A stretch of 64,000 nt of DNA from Enterovibrio baiacu (GTDB lineage Bacteria > Pseudomonadota > Gammaproteobacteria > Enterobacterales > Vibrionaceae). The position numbers and the translations under genes were made by a program. The notes beneath the pieces were generated by a model. The model was not told the DNA's origin. It worked only from the letters and a program-made list of their open reading frames with translations, and did not search any database. Positions within the stretch are counted from its first letter, which is position 1. The number at the start of each line of letters is the position of its first letter. Shown here piece after piece: positions 54,599 to 64,000 of the stretch. The DNA is taken from assembly GCF_004120195.1 (NCBI RefSeq), contig NZ_SCHN01000007.1, positions 310,001-374,000 on the forward strand. Reading direction: 5' to 3'.

Positions 54599-54850
54599 CT
54601 ATTTCATAACGGCTTTTCCGCCAATGATTTTGTAGGCAGGCGTGCCCCGGACAAGGGCTTCGCGACCAAATACAGCGCCACAATTTGGGCATTCACAAGG
54701 CGTGGTCGTAAAGTCTGTCACGATGCGCTCTTTAAAACACTTCACCAGCGCCCCCTTTCCACCTTTGCGGTATTTAAACAGGGGGCTTTTACATTTTGCA
54801 CAGAGAATGTCTACCGTGCGTGTGGGGCCTTTTTTGTTCGGTTTAGCCAT
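54599..54850 (-). CDS. Zinc-ribbon small protein
   Basis: 83 residues from MAKPNKKGPTRTVDILCAKC at 54850, behind GAGGGAGAG; six codons of upstream frame are ignored. Two Cys pairs, CAKC and CECPNC, frame a zinc ribbon with a basic loop (KYRKGGKGALVKC), suggesting nucleic acid or ribosome contact. Found next to HAD and TRAP genes without clear link. Unknown function. Confidence 0.75.
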   Translation of the reverse strand: MAKPNKKGPTRTVDILCAKCKSPLFKYRKGGKGALVKCFKERIVTDFTTTPCECPNCGAVFGREALVRGTPAYKIIGGKAVMK

Positions 54851-55129
54851 ACTCACTCTCCCTCTCAACTGAAATAGTACTTAAGATCTGACGGTTATCC
54901 AATTAGTTAGGTATCTATCACGCTTAACTTAAAAAAGTGAGAAGACGCTTATAATTGTGCGCTTCGCTTTAACATCACATTTACAACTCAGCTATCCTCT
55001 CTTCTTATTCCGTTCTCACTCGAACCGATGGGAACGCTGTACAAACGCATTGGTGCAGGGCTTTAACGACCTTTCGTTATTCATGGCCCTACACTGCTCA
55101 TATGGAAATCGCCAACATTGGAGCGTTGT

Positions 55130-56146
55130 ATGAAATTGAAAGCCCTGCTTAAAACCCTCTCTATCGCTACTGCTATCTCACTGGCCGGCACGAATGCCGC
55201 TACCGCTGCGGCAGATCGCGACTACATTCTTGCTACGGCATCAACAGGCGGCACGTATTACCCTGTCGGTGTTGCGCTGGCGACACTGAGTAAAGTGAAG
55301 CTCGAACCTAAGCACAAGTTTTCTCTGTCTGCTATCAGCTCTGCGGGCTCTGGTGAGAACGTAAAATTGCTTGGCGAGAACGAAGCGCAATTCGCTATCC
55401 TTCAAGGTTTGTATGGCGCATGGGCATGGAACGGTGAAGGTAAGTTGAAACAAGCCGGCGCGCAAAAAGAGCTGCGCTCCGTATCCATGCTTTGGCAGAA
55501 CGTTGAACACTTTGTCATCTTGAGTGACATGGCTAAAACAGGCACCGTCGATGACTTGAAATCCATGAAGGACAAGAAGTTTTCCATCGGTAAGAAAAAC
55601 TCGGGCACCGAAGGATCTGGCCGTCAGATAATGTCCGGCTTGGGCGTTGACCCAGACACCTTCAACCTTGCCTACCTTGGCTACGGTGCGAGTGCTGACG
55701 CACTGCAAAACGGCACCATTGACGGCATGAATATTCCTGCTGGTGTGCCTGTCAGTGCGGTAACACGCGCTTACGCGTCCATGGGCGACAAAATCCGCAT
55801 CCTGAATTTCACCGACGAGCAAATGAAAGAAGCTAACGGTGGCTACAACCTGTGGACGCGCTTTGTGATTGATGCCAACACCTACCCAGGTCAAACCGAA
55901 GCGGTAAACACCATCGCACAACCCAACTTCCTTGCGGCGCGTAGCGACCTCAACGAAGAAGATGTTTATCTGCTGACCAAAACCATTTACGAAAACCTCG
56001 CGTTCTTGAACGGCATTCACAAGGCAACCAAAGCCATGTCTCTTCAAAAAGCGATTGATGGTTTGCCAGTACCACTGCACCCGGGTGCTGCGCGTTACTA
56101 CAAAGAACAAGGCATTGAGATCCCTGCACACTTGATAGCGGACTAA
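55130..56146 (+). CDS. TRAP transporter solute receptor, TAXI family
   Basis: 338 residues from MKLKALLKTLS at 55130, six bases after GGAG. Signal peptide to about ATAA, then the TAXI receptor: YILATASTGGTYYPVGVALA, ISSAGSGENVKLLGENEAQFAILQG, KKFSIGKKNSGTEGSGRQI and LAYLGYGASADALQNGTIDG. It binds an unknown substrate (relatives bind glutamate or 2-oxoglutarate) in the periplasm. It pairs with the fused permease downstream, with a strong stem-loop in between. Confidence 0.93.
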   Translation: MKLKALLKTLSIATAISLAGTNAATAAADRDYILATASTGGTYYPVGVALATLSKVKLEPKHKFSLSAISSAGSGENVKLLGENEAQFAILQGLYGAWAWNGEGKLKQAGAQKELRSVSMLWQNVEHFVILSDMAKTGTVDDLKSMKDKKFSIGKKNSGTEGSGRQIMSGLGVDPDTFNLAYLGYGASADALQNGTIDGMNIPAGVPVSAVTRAYASMGDKIRILNFTDEQMKEANGGYNLWTRFVIDANTYPGQTEAVNTIAQPNFLAARSDLNEEDVYLLTKTIYENLAFLNGIHKATKAMSLQKAIDGLPVPLHPGAARYYKEQGIEIPAHLIAD

Positions 56147-56179
56147 CACTCATTCGCTTCGTTACATTGAAGGCAAGTT

Positions 56180-56209
56180 AAAGCGCTGACATCGCACTGT
56201 CAGCGCTTT
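56180..56209 (+). terminator. Intercistronic stem-loop between TAXI receptor and permease
   Basis: AAAGCGCTGACA, TCGCAC, TGTCAGCGCTTT, then CTTC. A perfect 12-bp stem without a long T run, likely a partial terminator that lowers permease relative to receptor. Confidence 0.75.
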
Positions 56210-56252
56210 CTTCATCAGGACATCGTGCAGCAATCGCACGTTAGAAGGAAAC

Positions 56253-58388
56253 ATGACAAATCATTCGCCTGACGGAACAAAGGCTTCTTCAGACACCGAT
56301 AACGCCCTGTCTCAATTTGAATTGACACAACGAACAGACTTTCCTTTGCTTACCCGCATCGTCACCGTTATCGGTATCTTGCTTTCCCTTGTTCATATTT
56401 GGTTCAACACTCTCGCAACACTCTCAGAGTTGTGGGTGTCCTCCGCACACTTCGCAGGCTTTGCGGTGATGGTCGCGTTGACCTACCCCGCTGCCGCCAA
56501 ATTGCGAAAGAGCAAGGTCGCGCTATCCATCGATATTGGCATCGCTATTGCCGCGGTTGCATGCTTTGTTTACATCATATTCGGAGAGGATGCGCTGTAT
56601 GAGCGTGGCGTTAAATTCGTCACCTCAGATTGGGTCTTCTCGATCATCGCGATCCTCATTGCGATCGAGCTCATTCGACGCACCATGGGCTGGTTCATTC
56701 CTTGTCTAATACTCGTCGCATTAACCTATGTCGTGTGGTGGGGAAGCTGGATCGACGGCATTTTCTCCTTCCCTGGCCTTTCTGCAGAAACCATGCTTTA
56801 TCGTGCCTTTTACAGCTCTGAAGGCATGTTTGGCCCTATCTCCCGAATATCATGGAGCTATGTCTTCATGTTTATTCTGTTTGGTGCGTTCTTGGTGAAA
56901 TCCGGTGCAGGCGATTACATCATCAATGTATCGCGTGCTGCCGCGGGCAAAATCATTGGCGGACCCGGTTTTGTGGCAGTCCTCGGTTCAGGCTTAATGG
57001 GGTCGGTATCAGGTTCCAGTGTGGCGAATACCGTATCAACCGGTGTGATTACCATCCCTCTCATGAAGAAAGCAGGCTTCCCACCACGATTTGCCGCAGG
57101 TGTTGAAGCGGCTGCATCCACGGGCGGGCAACTCATGCCGCCCGTTATGGGGGCAGGCGCCTTCATCATGGCGTCGTATACGCAAATTCCTTATGTGGAA
57201 ATCATTGCCGTGTCATTCGCGCCGGCGTTGATTTACTTCTTGTCAGTGGCTTTTTTCGTTCGCATCGAAGCAAAACGTTCTGGCGTTCATCATGTCGAAA
57301 CGGAAACCCAATCCATGCTTTCCGTGCTCGCCTCGGGTTGGCATTACCTCATCCCGTTGGCGGTGCTTGTTACCTTGCTGGTCATGGACTTTACGCCAAC
57401 GTACGCAGCGGGCATTTCTATCATTTCTGTCGTTGTTGCCTCATGGCTATCTCCGAATCGCATGGGTGTGGCTGACATTTTTGATGCGCTGGCACAAGGC
57501 GCGCGCAACATGGCAACCACGGCGGTATTGCTGACCGGCATTGGCCTTGTTGTGAATGTCATCAGTACAACAGGGATCGGGAATACCTTCTCTTTGATGA
57601 TCAACGATTGGGCAAGCGGCAGCTTGTTTATGATGCTGGTTTTGGTCGCCGTTGCTTCGTTGATATTGGGGATGGGCTTACCTGTAACGGCAAGTTATAT
57701 CGTTCTCGGTACCCTTTCCGCTCCCGCAATTTATGGGCTGATTGCCGAGCAGCAACTTCTCGAACTTCTCACCACGGGACAGCTGCCGGAGGAAGCGAAA
57801 ACCATCTTCATGTTGATCGCTCCCGAACAACTCGCTGCACTGGGCGCGCCAATGTCATTTGAGAGCGCCATTGCGCTTGTGGGTTTGGTACCCGACGATT
57901 TCAAAGCCACCTTGCTTGAACAGAGCTTAGGCCCTGTCACCGTCGGTCTGGCTTTGCTATCCGCGCATTTGATCATTTTCTGGCTATCGCAAGACAGTAA
58001 CGTCACACCGCCAGTGTGTTTAACCGCCTTTGCGGCGGCAACCATCGCGAAGACGCCGCCAATGGCAACGGGCTTTACGGCTTGGAAGATAGCAAAAGGC
58101 TTGTACATTGTGCCGCTATTGATGGCTTACACGCCATTGGTGTCAGGAGATTTCCAGCAAGTGCTCGTGGTGACCGGATTTTCCATTTTAGGCACATGGT
58201 CATTGATCGCGTGTTTGGAAGGTTATTTAGAGGGGCCGATTAACATTGCCCTTCGTGCTGTAGCCGCCGGATTGGCAACCGCCATGATGTGGCCGGGTTT
58301 GGACGTGACCTTCCGTGTCGTTGGCGCTGCGTTGTTTATCGCACTGCTTATTTACAGCCGAAAGCAATCACCTGTTGCGATGGCATAA
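56253..58388 (+). CDS. TRAP transporter fused permease (4TM + 12TM)
   Basis: 711 residues. The N-terminal small-subunit-like part (helices at about 35-55, 68-85, 95-115, 128-150) is fused to the large DctM-like part with GAFLVKSGAGDYIINVSRAAAGKIIGGPGFVAVLGSGLMGSVSGSS, AASTGGQLMPPVMGAGAFIMA, LILGMGLPVTASYIVLG and TPPVCLTAFAAATIAKT. The fused layout is typical of TAXI-TRAP systems. Na+-driven import with the receptor upstream. AGAAGGAAAC precedes the ATG. Confidence 0.94.
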   Translation: MTNHSPDGTKASSDTDNALSQFELTQRTDFPLLTRIVTVIGILLSLVHIWFNTLATLSELWVSSAHFAGFAVMVALTYPAAAKLRKSKVALSIDIGIAIAAVACFVYIIFGEDALYERGVKFVTSDWVFSIIAILIAIELIRRTMGWFIPCLILVALTYVVWWGSWIDGIFSFPGLSAETMLYRAFYSSEGMFGPISRISWSYVFMFILFGAFLVKSGAGDYIINVSRAAAGKIIGGPGFVAVLGSGLMGSVSGSSVANTVSTGVITIPLMKKAGFPPRFAAGVEAAASTGGQLMPPVMGAGAFIMASYTQIPYVEIIAVSFAPALIYFLSVAFFVRIEAKRSGVHHVETETQSMLSVLASGWHYLIPLAVLVTLLVMDFTPTYAAGISIISVVVASWLSPNRMGVADIFDALAQGARNMATTAVLLTGIGLVVNVISTTGIGNTFSLMINDWASGSLFMMLVLVAVASLILGMGLPVTASYIVLGTLSAPAIYGLIAEQQLLELLTTGQLPEEAKTIFMLIAPEQLAALGAPMSFESAIALVGLVPDDFKATLLEQSLGPVTVGLALLSAHLIIFWLSQDSNVTPPVCLTAFAAATIAKTPPMATGFTAWKIAKGLYIVPLLMAYTPLVSGDFQQVLVVTGFSILGTWSLIACLEGYLEGPINIALRAVAAGLATAMMWPGLDVTFRVVGAALFIALLIYSRKQSPVAMA

Positions 58389-58424
58389 GTTTTGTTTACC
58401 GGAAAACAAAACTGATAAAGCTAA

Positions 58425-58452
58425 AAAAGCGCCTTTACGGCGCTTTTCTTTT
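58425..58452. terminator. Bidirectional terminator
   Basis: AAAAGCGCC, TTTAC, GGCGCTTTT, then CTTTTT; between the TRAP permease and cheV. A second hairpin GTTTTGTTT/AAAACAAAAC lies just upstream (58389-58412). Confidence 0.9.
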
Positions 58453-58475
58453 TCAGTGTTTCGAACCTCAGACGC

Positions 58476-59504
58476 TTATTCTTCGCCTTCTGACTTGGGT
58501 TTAATGCCTGACACGGGAGGCGGTTCGATATTCAGCACAAAACTGTCCATCAAGCCTACCATGCGACCAATTTCTGGTTTGGTGATCGTGTCATTCGCAC
58601 CGAGTTCAATCGCTTTACGGCGGTTATCATCACTCATTAATGACGAGAACATCACGATGGGAATCGTTTTGTATTCTTCAATTTCGCGAAGACGTTTCAC
58701 CAAGTGCATACCGTCCATCTTCGGCATTTCCACATCGGTAACAATACCGTCGACGAACTCTGAAATCGGCAGGTTTTCTTCGCTACACAAGCGAACAAAC
58801 TCGGTAAGAGAATCTAACGCCTGCCCACCGTCTTTGGCTGTAATGACATTGTACCCCGCAGAGCGCAGCGTATTTTCAATCAAGCGACGTATGAAGGCGG
58901 AGTCATCCACCACCATAATGGTTTTCGCTTCACGCTTCGCCACCATGGCATCATCAATGACAACACGTTTGTCTTTGGTGACATCGTATTTTTCCATACT
59001 CAATTCAGGATTGATGTCTGCAATGACTTTCTCGAAGTCGAGGATCATGATGAGGTTGGTGTTCTGTCGAACAACCGCCACCACACAATCTTGCTCTGAT
59101 GCCTCTAGGAACTGGGATGGCGACTCCACCTCTTCCCAAGAAATGCGGTGTATACGACTCACGGTATCCACTAAAAAGCCGTTCGCCATTCGGTTAAAAT
59201 CGGTCACGATAACGACTTTGTTTTCGAGATCGTTCTCGGTAGGCACACCCAACCAACTGGCGAGATCGACCAGAGGAATGAGTTTTCCTCGCAACGAAAA
59301 CACACCAAGCACATTGGGTTGCGCGTTGGGGTAATCCGTTGTGTCTGGCACGCGTATAACTTCTCTAACTTTCGCTACGTTAATGCCGTAATAACAAATT
59401 TTCTTGGAACCGTCTGGCTGTTTCTTTAGCAAGCTAAACTCGATAATTTCGAGCTCGTTGGTTCCACTCTCTGTCAAGATTGAACTTTTTGGTTCTGTAC
59501 TCAT
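58476..59504 (-). CDS. cheV: Chemotaxis coupling protein CheV
   Basis: 342 residues. CheW-like domain (about 15-175) with YYGINVAKVREVI and VFSLRGKLIPLVDLASWLG, then a receiver domain (about 190-320) with DD at 200-201 (MVVDDSAFIRR), phospho-Asp in GIVTDVEMPKMDG and Lys in TITKPE. It links chemoreceptors to CheA and is tuned by phosphorylation. The C-terminus carries a short PPPVSG tail. No other che genes nearby; the dCache receptor is 40 kb away. Confidence 0.94.
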   Translation of the reverse strand: MSTEPKSSILTESGTNELEIIEFSLLKKQPDGSKKICYYGINVAKVREVIRVPDTTDYPNAQPNVLGVFSLRGKLIPLVDLASWLGVPTENDLENKVVIVTDFNRMANGFLVDTVSRIHRISWEEVESPSQFLEASEQDCVVAVVRQNTNLIMILDFEKVIADINPELSMEKYDVTKDKRVVIDDAMVAKREAKTIMVVDDSAFIRRLIENTLRSAGYNVITAKDGGQALDSLTEFVRLCSEENLPISEFVDGIVTDVEMPKMDGMHLVKRLREIEEYKTIPIVMFSSLMSDDNRRKAIELGANDTITKPEIGRMVGLMDSFVLNIEPPPVSGIKPKSEGEE

Positions 59505-59631
59505 GCCAAATCTCGATGGGTTTATGAAGCGGAAATGAAAAAATGCACTTTTACAGCATAGTCACGATCTATAAACAAATGCCTCATTAATCGAATTTTA
59601 TCGCGCCCCATCTCAAATCAACACGAATTGC

Positions 59632-62600
59632 TCAGTCTACTTTTAAGGCTTGTTGCTCAATCAATGCATTGATAATCGCGCTGGTTTCCGCGCCCGCAGC
59701 AAGGTTCAAACCCGAGCTAGAGATGTCCATGTGTTGCAATACAATGTCTTGCTGCTGGTTGCCAGAGATAAGCGCTAACGCGATAGTGCCTTGGGCATCC
59801 ACAGTCGCTTCATCAACGTAAGGCAGTAAATCGTTCACATCAGGATTAACGCCTAAGTCTGGGAGTAAGCCACTGATGTCTAACACATCCTCTCCCAATG
59901 AAAAATCTGTGACGGTGTCACTACTTACAGGAGTGCTTAGCGATGATTCCAGCCAAGTAAACACGTCACTTCCCGCTCCCCCCGTCAAGATATCGTTGCC
60001 CGTGCCCGCTTGAAGCGTGTCATTGCCATCGAATCCAAACAGACTTTGGCCTCCCGCTTGCGCAGACAGCATGTCATCGGCAGCGCTTCCCATCGTGTCG
60101 CCTAGGTACAAACTGCCGTTATTCACTACCGCGGCTAACAATGCAGACTGAGAAAGCCCTGATGACGCGCTTCCGACTAGCGCATCCAGATCCACGCCAG
60201 AAAACACAATGTGCTGAACCTCATTCCCGCCGTTAATGATGCTTAATTGCGCATCACCGTTTGATTCGGACAATGACAAAGATTGTGCGAGTGCATCGAA
60301 GCTCGCGAGTTGCGCCACATCAACCGCAGCACTCAAATCAATGACATCGAGATTCGGCTCGAAATCCATGATGGTATCTGTAGAAGGCGCAGTGCTTGAG
60401 CCCAGATCGGACGCCGTCCATACGAAGCGATCTTTGGCACTATCACCGCTTCCACTCTGATCGCCGCCCCACAGCGTATCGTTTCCTTGTCCACCCGTTA
60501 AAATGTCTTCGCCCAAGCCACCAATCAAGGTGTCGTTTTTCGCGCCCCCCTCTAACGTCGCGGCTTCCGAGCCTGATACAACAATGTTTTCGGCAGACGC
60601 ATCTTGCGCAGCAAGTGCACCTTGGCTTGGGTTGCTGAAGGAAATGTTGAGATCAATGGCAGACGATTCTGCACGCTCAGCGTCTGTCGAAGAAATAGCC
60701 ACGACCTGTACGGTTGTCGATTGCACTGTATTCCCAGTGACATGAAGCTGTGCAAGTTCTGAAGGCGTGAGCGTTAGAACACCACCAACCGGCCCCGTGC
60801 CAATCGCGACGCCTTGTGAATTAACAAACGTCATATCGTTAGGAATACCACGAATTTCCACACTCAGGGTTTCAGCCGCATCGGTCAGTGCTGCCACCAA
60901 GCCCAGAAGTGGAATGATCGCTGCGGTCGCACCACCCACAGATGCAGATTGTGCATTGTTCAACACCAAGGTGGGTGCATCAGGTTTTGGCGTGACGTTC
61001 ACCATGAACGTATCAGCGTCCGTGTGTTCTCCGCCCGTTCCTGTGTTGCCATTGTCGTTAACAGACACGGTTAACGTGTCTTCACCAGCGAAGTTCAGAT
61101 CCCCGGTATACAAAACCCCACCACTGCCGGATTCCCCCAGCAATGCATTGATGGCATCCAACGCGCCTTCCAGCTTGAGGGTTGCCGTTCCTGCGCCGGT
61201 GATCGTTATGCCTGTGGTATCGGCAGAGGTTGGAATGGACAAGACACCGTCCACTGCGGCGATTTCAACGGTTATCGAGTGACCACTGCTTTCATTGGCA
61301 TCGATGTCTTTAACGCGAATCGATTCAATCAAGAGAGGCGTGTCTTCATCGACCGTTAATGCCGTCGCAGGCACTGTCAGTTCAGGGGAGTCATTAACAG
61401 GTGACACCGTCACATCTATCGTTTGATTCACCCATAGCGTGCTTTCCGCTTCTACGCCGTTATCGACAGCGCGAATAGACACAGACAACTGCCCATCCCA
61501 ATTGAGTTCGTTAGCATCTCCCGGTGTGAAAAGTAACGATGACAATGCCGTTTGATTGGCAATAATGATCCAGCTTCCATCGGGCTGTTTGACCGCACTG
61601 CTGCCAGGTGCCACATCGCTTGGTAAATTCAGCGTGGCCGAATCCGGCACATTGGTGACAACAATTTTTATCGTCTCTGCAGGGTTTTCAGAAATCGCGC
61701 TGATTCCGCCGTTGTAACTTTGTGATTTGTCTATTACCTGAATATCGAGCGGCAGCGTGATGGTTTCATCTTCCGCCCCTTCGACAGACGTGGTGATGTC
61801 TGTATCAACGCCATCGCCAATGGGGTTAACTTGAATATCAACGGACGTAGAATGGGCTTCTGGCGAGGACAAGGTTGCCTCGTCAGTGTAAACAACGAGC
61901 CCGACATTGAAGGTGCCGCTAAAGTTATTCGGCGGGATCACCACGATATCGCTGAAATCAATGGTCGTGCTGTTCGCGGGAACACTGATTGTCCATTCTC
62001 CGCCCCCGCTGTTTTGCACTAAGTGACTGCCAAGCGTTGATACTTGAAAATCATCTGGTAAGCCAGTAAGTTTGACGGAGACGATGTGCTCAGACCCATC
62101 CAGATCGGTGAGTTTTGCTTCTAATCCTGTCAACCGAATGCCGCCGGTTTCGTCTTCGTTACCTTCAATCGGAGACGTATTACCAGAAAAGTCGACGGGA
62201 TCATGCACAGCAACCACATTGAACGAGACTTGATTGGTCACTTCCTGCGTTGAAGTGGCATCGGGTAAACCAGCGTCATCGTTTTGAGCCGTGTCTGTCA
62301 CCGTCGTTTTCACGGACACCGTCACCGGGCCACTGTAATTCTCAGCAGGCTTGAAATAGAGAGAAGAGAGTTCAGCTTCCGTCACGGTAATGCTTTGTGC
62401 GCCATTTAAACCGTTTTCATCCACAAACTGCCCCATGTCACTGTCTACGGTCAGGACAATCTGTGTAACGGTTTCTACGCCTTGTTTAATGTCGGTATCC
62501 GGATCGTCCAATACCGTCGTAAACGCCAGTTTTACAATCCCATCTTCGAACGCTTTTCCGGCAATAGGCACCACATCGGCGGGATCGGTAACGGGTTGTT

Positions 62601-64000
62601 TGTCTGCCCCTAACCCATCCGTTTCCAGCACAGTAACGTTGACAGACACACCATCAACTTCTGGCGCGACAACCACGGTCAAGCTGTCGTCAGTTTCTTT
62701 TGTATTACCGCTCACGGTGTCCGTCGTTACCCATTTTATAGGAATCACGAAATCCCCTGCGAAATGCGTCGGCAGCCCTAACCCTATGCTCGAAAGATCG
62801 TATTCGCCGCCACTTCCCACGGTGACTTTCGCCACGTATTCACTGGTTTCGTAATTAAACTCCATGCCTGTCACAGACACATTAGCGGGTAAGTCACCGG
62901 CTTTGATGATCAAACTGAGTTCATCATCCGCTGCGTCTGCACTGTCGATAACGATACGCCCGTTCAACTGAGTGCCCAAATCAACACTGGTGTCTTCAAC
63001 TCCAGTGATGTTTTGTACATCCACTAAGGTCACGGCACCGGCTTCTTGGATGTTGTCCGTTGAACCGGTGAAGTTAAGCGTAAGTACAACGGGCGCTTGT
63101 TCATCAATGGCGCTCACATCGCCTTCATTGTTGTCGCCTTGGTCTTGCACTTCTGCAACCACTTTAATAAAAACAGGCTCACTCACGGGGTTCGACGTGG
63201 ATATTTCCAGTTGCGCTAATCCACTTTTCGGCACCGTCCAACTGCCATCACCATTATTAATGCCGCCTTCAATGAAGAAATTATCGAAGAAGGCTTGGTC
63301 TGGCGGATCGAACGCGGTACCTGCCGCATCTTTCACAATGGAAATCACCACCGAATCGATCACTTCCTCACTCGAACCGTCGGTGTTGATACCTTCATCC
63401 GTGACAAACGCTAAGCGTTGATCTGAGGCAGACAGTGAAATCGTCCCTGTTCCGTTGTCACTCACCGTGGTCACTGGCGCATCACTGCCATTAAGGAGTG
63501 CGATGGTGCCATCTTCAACCACAGCGCGGATCACGACATCAAGATCACCCGTGATAACTTTTGAATCAATCACAGAGGAATCAGCGTCCGTTTGTTGCAC
63601 CGTCAGCGCGACGCTCAGCCCCAGATCACGGTCAGCATCCGAGTTGTCTGGTGCGTTGAGCAGTACGTTACTGCCACCGTTTAATGCCGCGACTTGTGCA
63701 TTGGTCAACACGACCTCACCATTCACAAAGGTTAACGGCGTGGTCTCGCCCTGAATCGTCAAGGTGTATCCAGCAGCAATGGCTGATGCCGACATGTTGA
63801 ATGCGATTGCGATAATGGATTCGTTGTTATCCGTGAATCCTTGGTCGGTAGAAGGACGCCAATTTATGGCAATGTTCGCATCTTCGTTGCCTTGTGACCC
63901 CAAGGTGAAATCCGACGCATCAATGCTTGGCTCAATGTGCACGACCACTTCTTTACGCACTGTCAGCGTGTCACCATCGTCTTCCGTGACCACGATGATC
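59632..64000 (-). CDS. C-terminal part of a giant type I secreted repeat adhesin (RTX/T1SS-143 type)
   Basis: About 1455 residues of C-terminus are in the window; the reading frame is open across the right edge, so the start is not here. The visible part has several roughly 100-140-residue repeats of the cadherin-like/T1SS-143 kind, with recurring D.D..I.V.V..V...DGV and NEDETG-like acidic calcium sites. Near the end there are two sets of RTX nonapeptides: GGLGEDILTGGQGNDTL at about 60560-60470 and GNDTLQAGTGNDILTGG at about 60050-59980. Each is followed by a DRFVW or SDVFTW and ...DFE/S...DVIDLS module. Low Cys, acidic, unglobular: typical of LapA/Bap-like biofilm adhesins exported by a type I system. 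Confidence 0.9.
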   Translation of the reverse strand, partial: IIVVTEDDGDTLTVRKEVVVHIEPSIDASDFTLGSQGNEDANIAINWRPSTDQGFTDNNESIIAIAFNMSASAIAAGYTLTIQGETTPLTFVNGEVVLTNAQVAALNGGSNVLLNAPDNSDADRDLGLSVALTVQQTDADSSVIDSKVITGDLDVVIRAVVEDGTIALLNGSDAPVTTVSDNGTGTISLSASDQRLAFVTDEGINTDGSSEEVIDSVVISIVKDAAGTAFDPPDQAFFDNFFIEGGINNGDGSWTVPKSGLAQLEISTSNPVSEPVFIKVVAEVQDQGDNNEGDVSAIDEQAPVVLTLNFTGSTDNIQEAGAVTLVDVQNITGVEDTSVDLGTQLNGRIVIDSADAADDELSLIIKAGDLPANVSVTGMEFNYETSEYVAKVTVGSGGEYDLSSIGLGLPTHFAGDFVIPIKWVTTDTVSGNTKETDDSLTVVVAPEVDGVSVNVTVLETDGLGADKQPVTDPADVVPIAGKAFEDGIVKLAFTTVLDDPDTDIKQGVETVTQIVLTVDSDMGQFVDENGLNGAQSITVTEAELSSLYFKPAENYSGPVTVSVKTTVTDTAQNDDAGLPDATSTQEVTNQVSFNVVAVHDPVDFSGNTSPIEGNEDETGGIRLTGLEAKLTDLDGSEHIVSVKLTGLPDDFQVSTLGSHLVQNSGGGEWTISVPANSTTIDFSDIVVIPPNNFSGTFNVGLVVYTDEATLSSPEAHSTSVDIQVNPIGDGVDTDITTSVEGAEDETITLPLDIQVIDKSQSYNGGISAISENPAETIKIVVTNVPDSATLNLPSDVAPGSSAVKQPDGSWIIIANQTALSSLLFTPGDANELNWDGQLSVSIRAVDNGVEAESTLWVNQTIDVTVSPVNDSPELTVPATALTVDEDTPLLIESIRVKDIDANESSGHSITVEIAAVDGVLSIPTSADTTGITITGAGTATLKLEGALDAINALLGESGSGGVLYTGDLNFAGEDTLTVSVNDNGNTGTGGEHTDADTFMVNVTPKPDAPTLVLNNAQSASVGGATAAIIPLLGLVAALTDAAETLSVEIRGIPNDMTFVNSQGVAIGTGPVGGVLTLTPSELAQLHVTGNTVQSTTVQVVAISSTDAERAESSAIDLNISFSNPSQGALAAQDASAENIVVSGSEAATLEGGAKNDTLIGGLGEDILTGGQGNDTLWGGDQSGSGDSAKDRFVWTASDLGSSTAPSTDTIMDFEPNLDVIDLSAAVDVAQLASFDALAQSLSLSESNGDAQLSIINGGNEVQHIVFSGVDLDALVGSASSGLSQSALLAAVVNNGSLYLGDTMGSAADDMLSAQAGGQSLFGFDGNDTLQAGTGNDILTGGAGSDVFTWLESSLSTPVSSDTVTDFSLGEDVLDISGLLPDLGVNPDVNDLLPYVDEATVDAQGTIALALISGNQQQDIVLQHMDISSSGLNLAAGAETSAIINALIEQQALKVD

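Noticed and set aside
55241..56149. 302-codon minus-strand open frame opposite the TAXI receptor gene
   Set aside because: It mirrors the real gene on the plus strand, has Cys/Arg/His-rich composition and no start signals.
58315..59334. 339-codon plus-strand frame opposite cheV
   Set aside because: Antisense shadow of cheV with Ser/Arg/Thr-rich composition, crossing a terminator.

Overview
The window reads as ordinary chromosome of a marine gammaproteobacterium, most likely a Vibrionaceae member (Vibrio/Photobacterium/Grimontia/Enterovibrio type). The reasons are the ThrRS N-terminus with its Escherichia-like operator, NorM almost collinear with the Vibrio parahaemolyticus protein, the DUF3080 lipoprotein, CheV, TcyP, and the fructosamine kinase / hxpB / riboswitch-alx complement. 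This placement is by recollection of families, not by search. I see no prophage, insertion sequence, CRISPR array or rRNA operon.

Layout: 1-1.8 kb, thrS start with a tRNA-mimicking translational operator, then an unrecognised protein with a regularly spaced His/Gly tail. 2-10 kb, a secreted glycerophosphodiesterase and the histidine utilisation locus (hutC, then hutI-hutG-hutU-hutH with overlapping or near-touching genes and two HutC-type operators). 10-16 kb, fructosamine kinase, hxpB, a CPXCG protein, riboflavin synthase, norM and a DUF3080 lipoprotein. 16.1-16.6 kb, five tandem tRNA-Val genes behind a strong promoter. 18-21 kb, a dCache chemoreceptor and alx behind a yybP-ykoY (manganese) riboswitch. 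21-27.7 kb, a DUF3307/SatD pair with a double palindromic operator, an orphan ParA, cytochrome b561, an MscS channel and a metallophosphoesterase. 27.8-32.4 kb, a four-gene unit of DASS transporter, membrane-anchored periplasmic protein, archaeal-type phosphoglycerate-mutase homologue and LysR regulator.

33.6-41.5 kb is the most coherent metabolic unit: a tripartite tricarboxylate transporter (tctC-tctB-tctA), a class III CoA-transferase and a citryl-CoA-lyase-like enzyme on the minus strand, divergent from a CitA/CitB-type two-component system on the plus strand. Inferred flow: sense a tricarboxylate, import it, activate it to the CoA thioester, cleave it to an acyl-CoA and a keto acid. 41.6-45.2 kb holds an AlkA-type glycosylase, an unrecognised four-helix membrane protein and a coiled-coil lipoprotein. 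45.3-50.7 kb holds an 814-base regulatory gap with a CRP-like site and a structured leader candidate, then tcyP (cystine uptake), a CoA-disulfide-reductase family flavoprotein and an aldehyde dehydrogenase. 50.8-54.9 kb carries small membrane, redox and HAD genes. 55-58.4 kb is a TAXI-type TRAP transporter, 58.5-59.5 kb is cheV, and the right edge cuts through a very large type I secreted adhesin whose C-terminus lies in the window.

Most convergent gene pairs share a symmetric terminator. In both binding-protein transporter operons a strong stem-loop separates the binding-protein gene from the permease genes. The best candidates for undescribed biology are the citryl-CoA module, the DASS/phosphoglycerate-mutase-like module, the His-tail protein, the SatD double operator and the tcyP leader.
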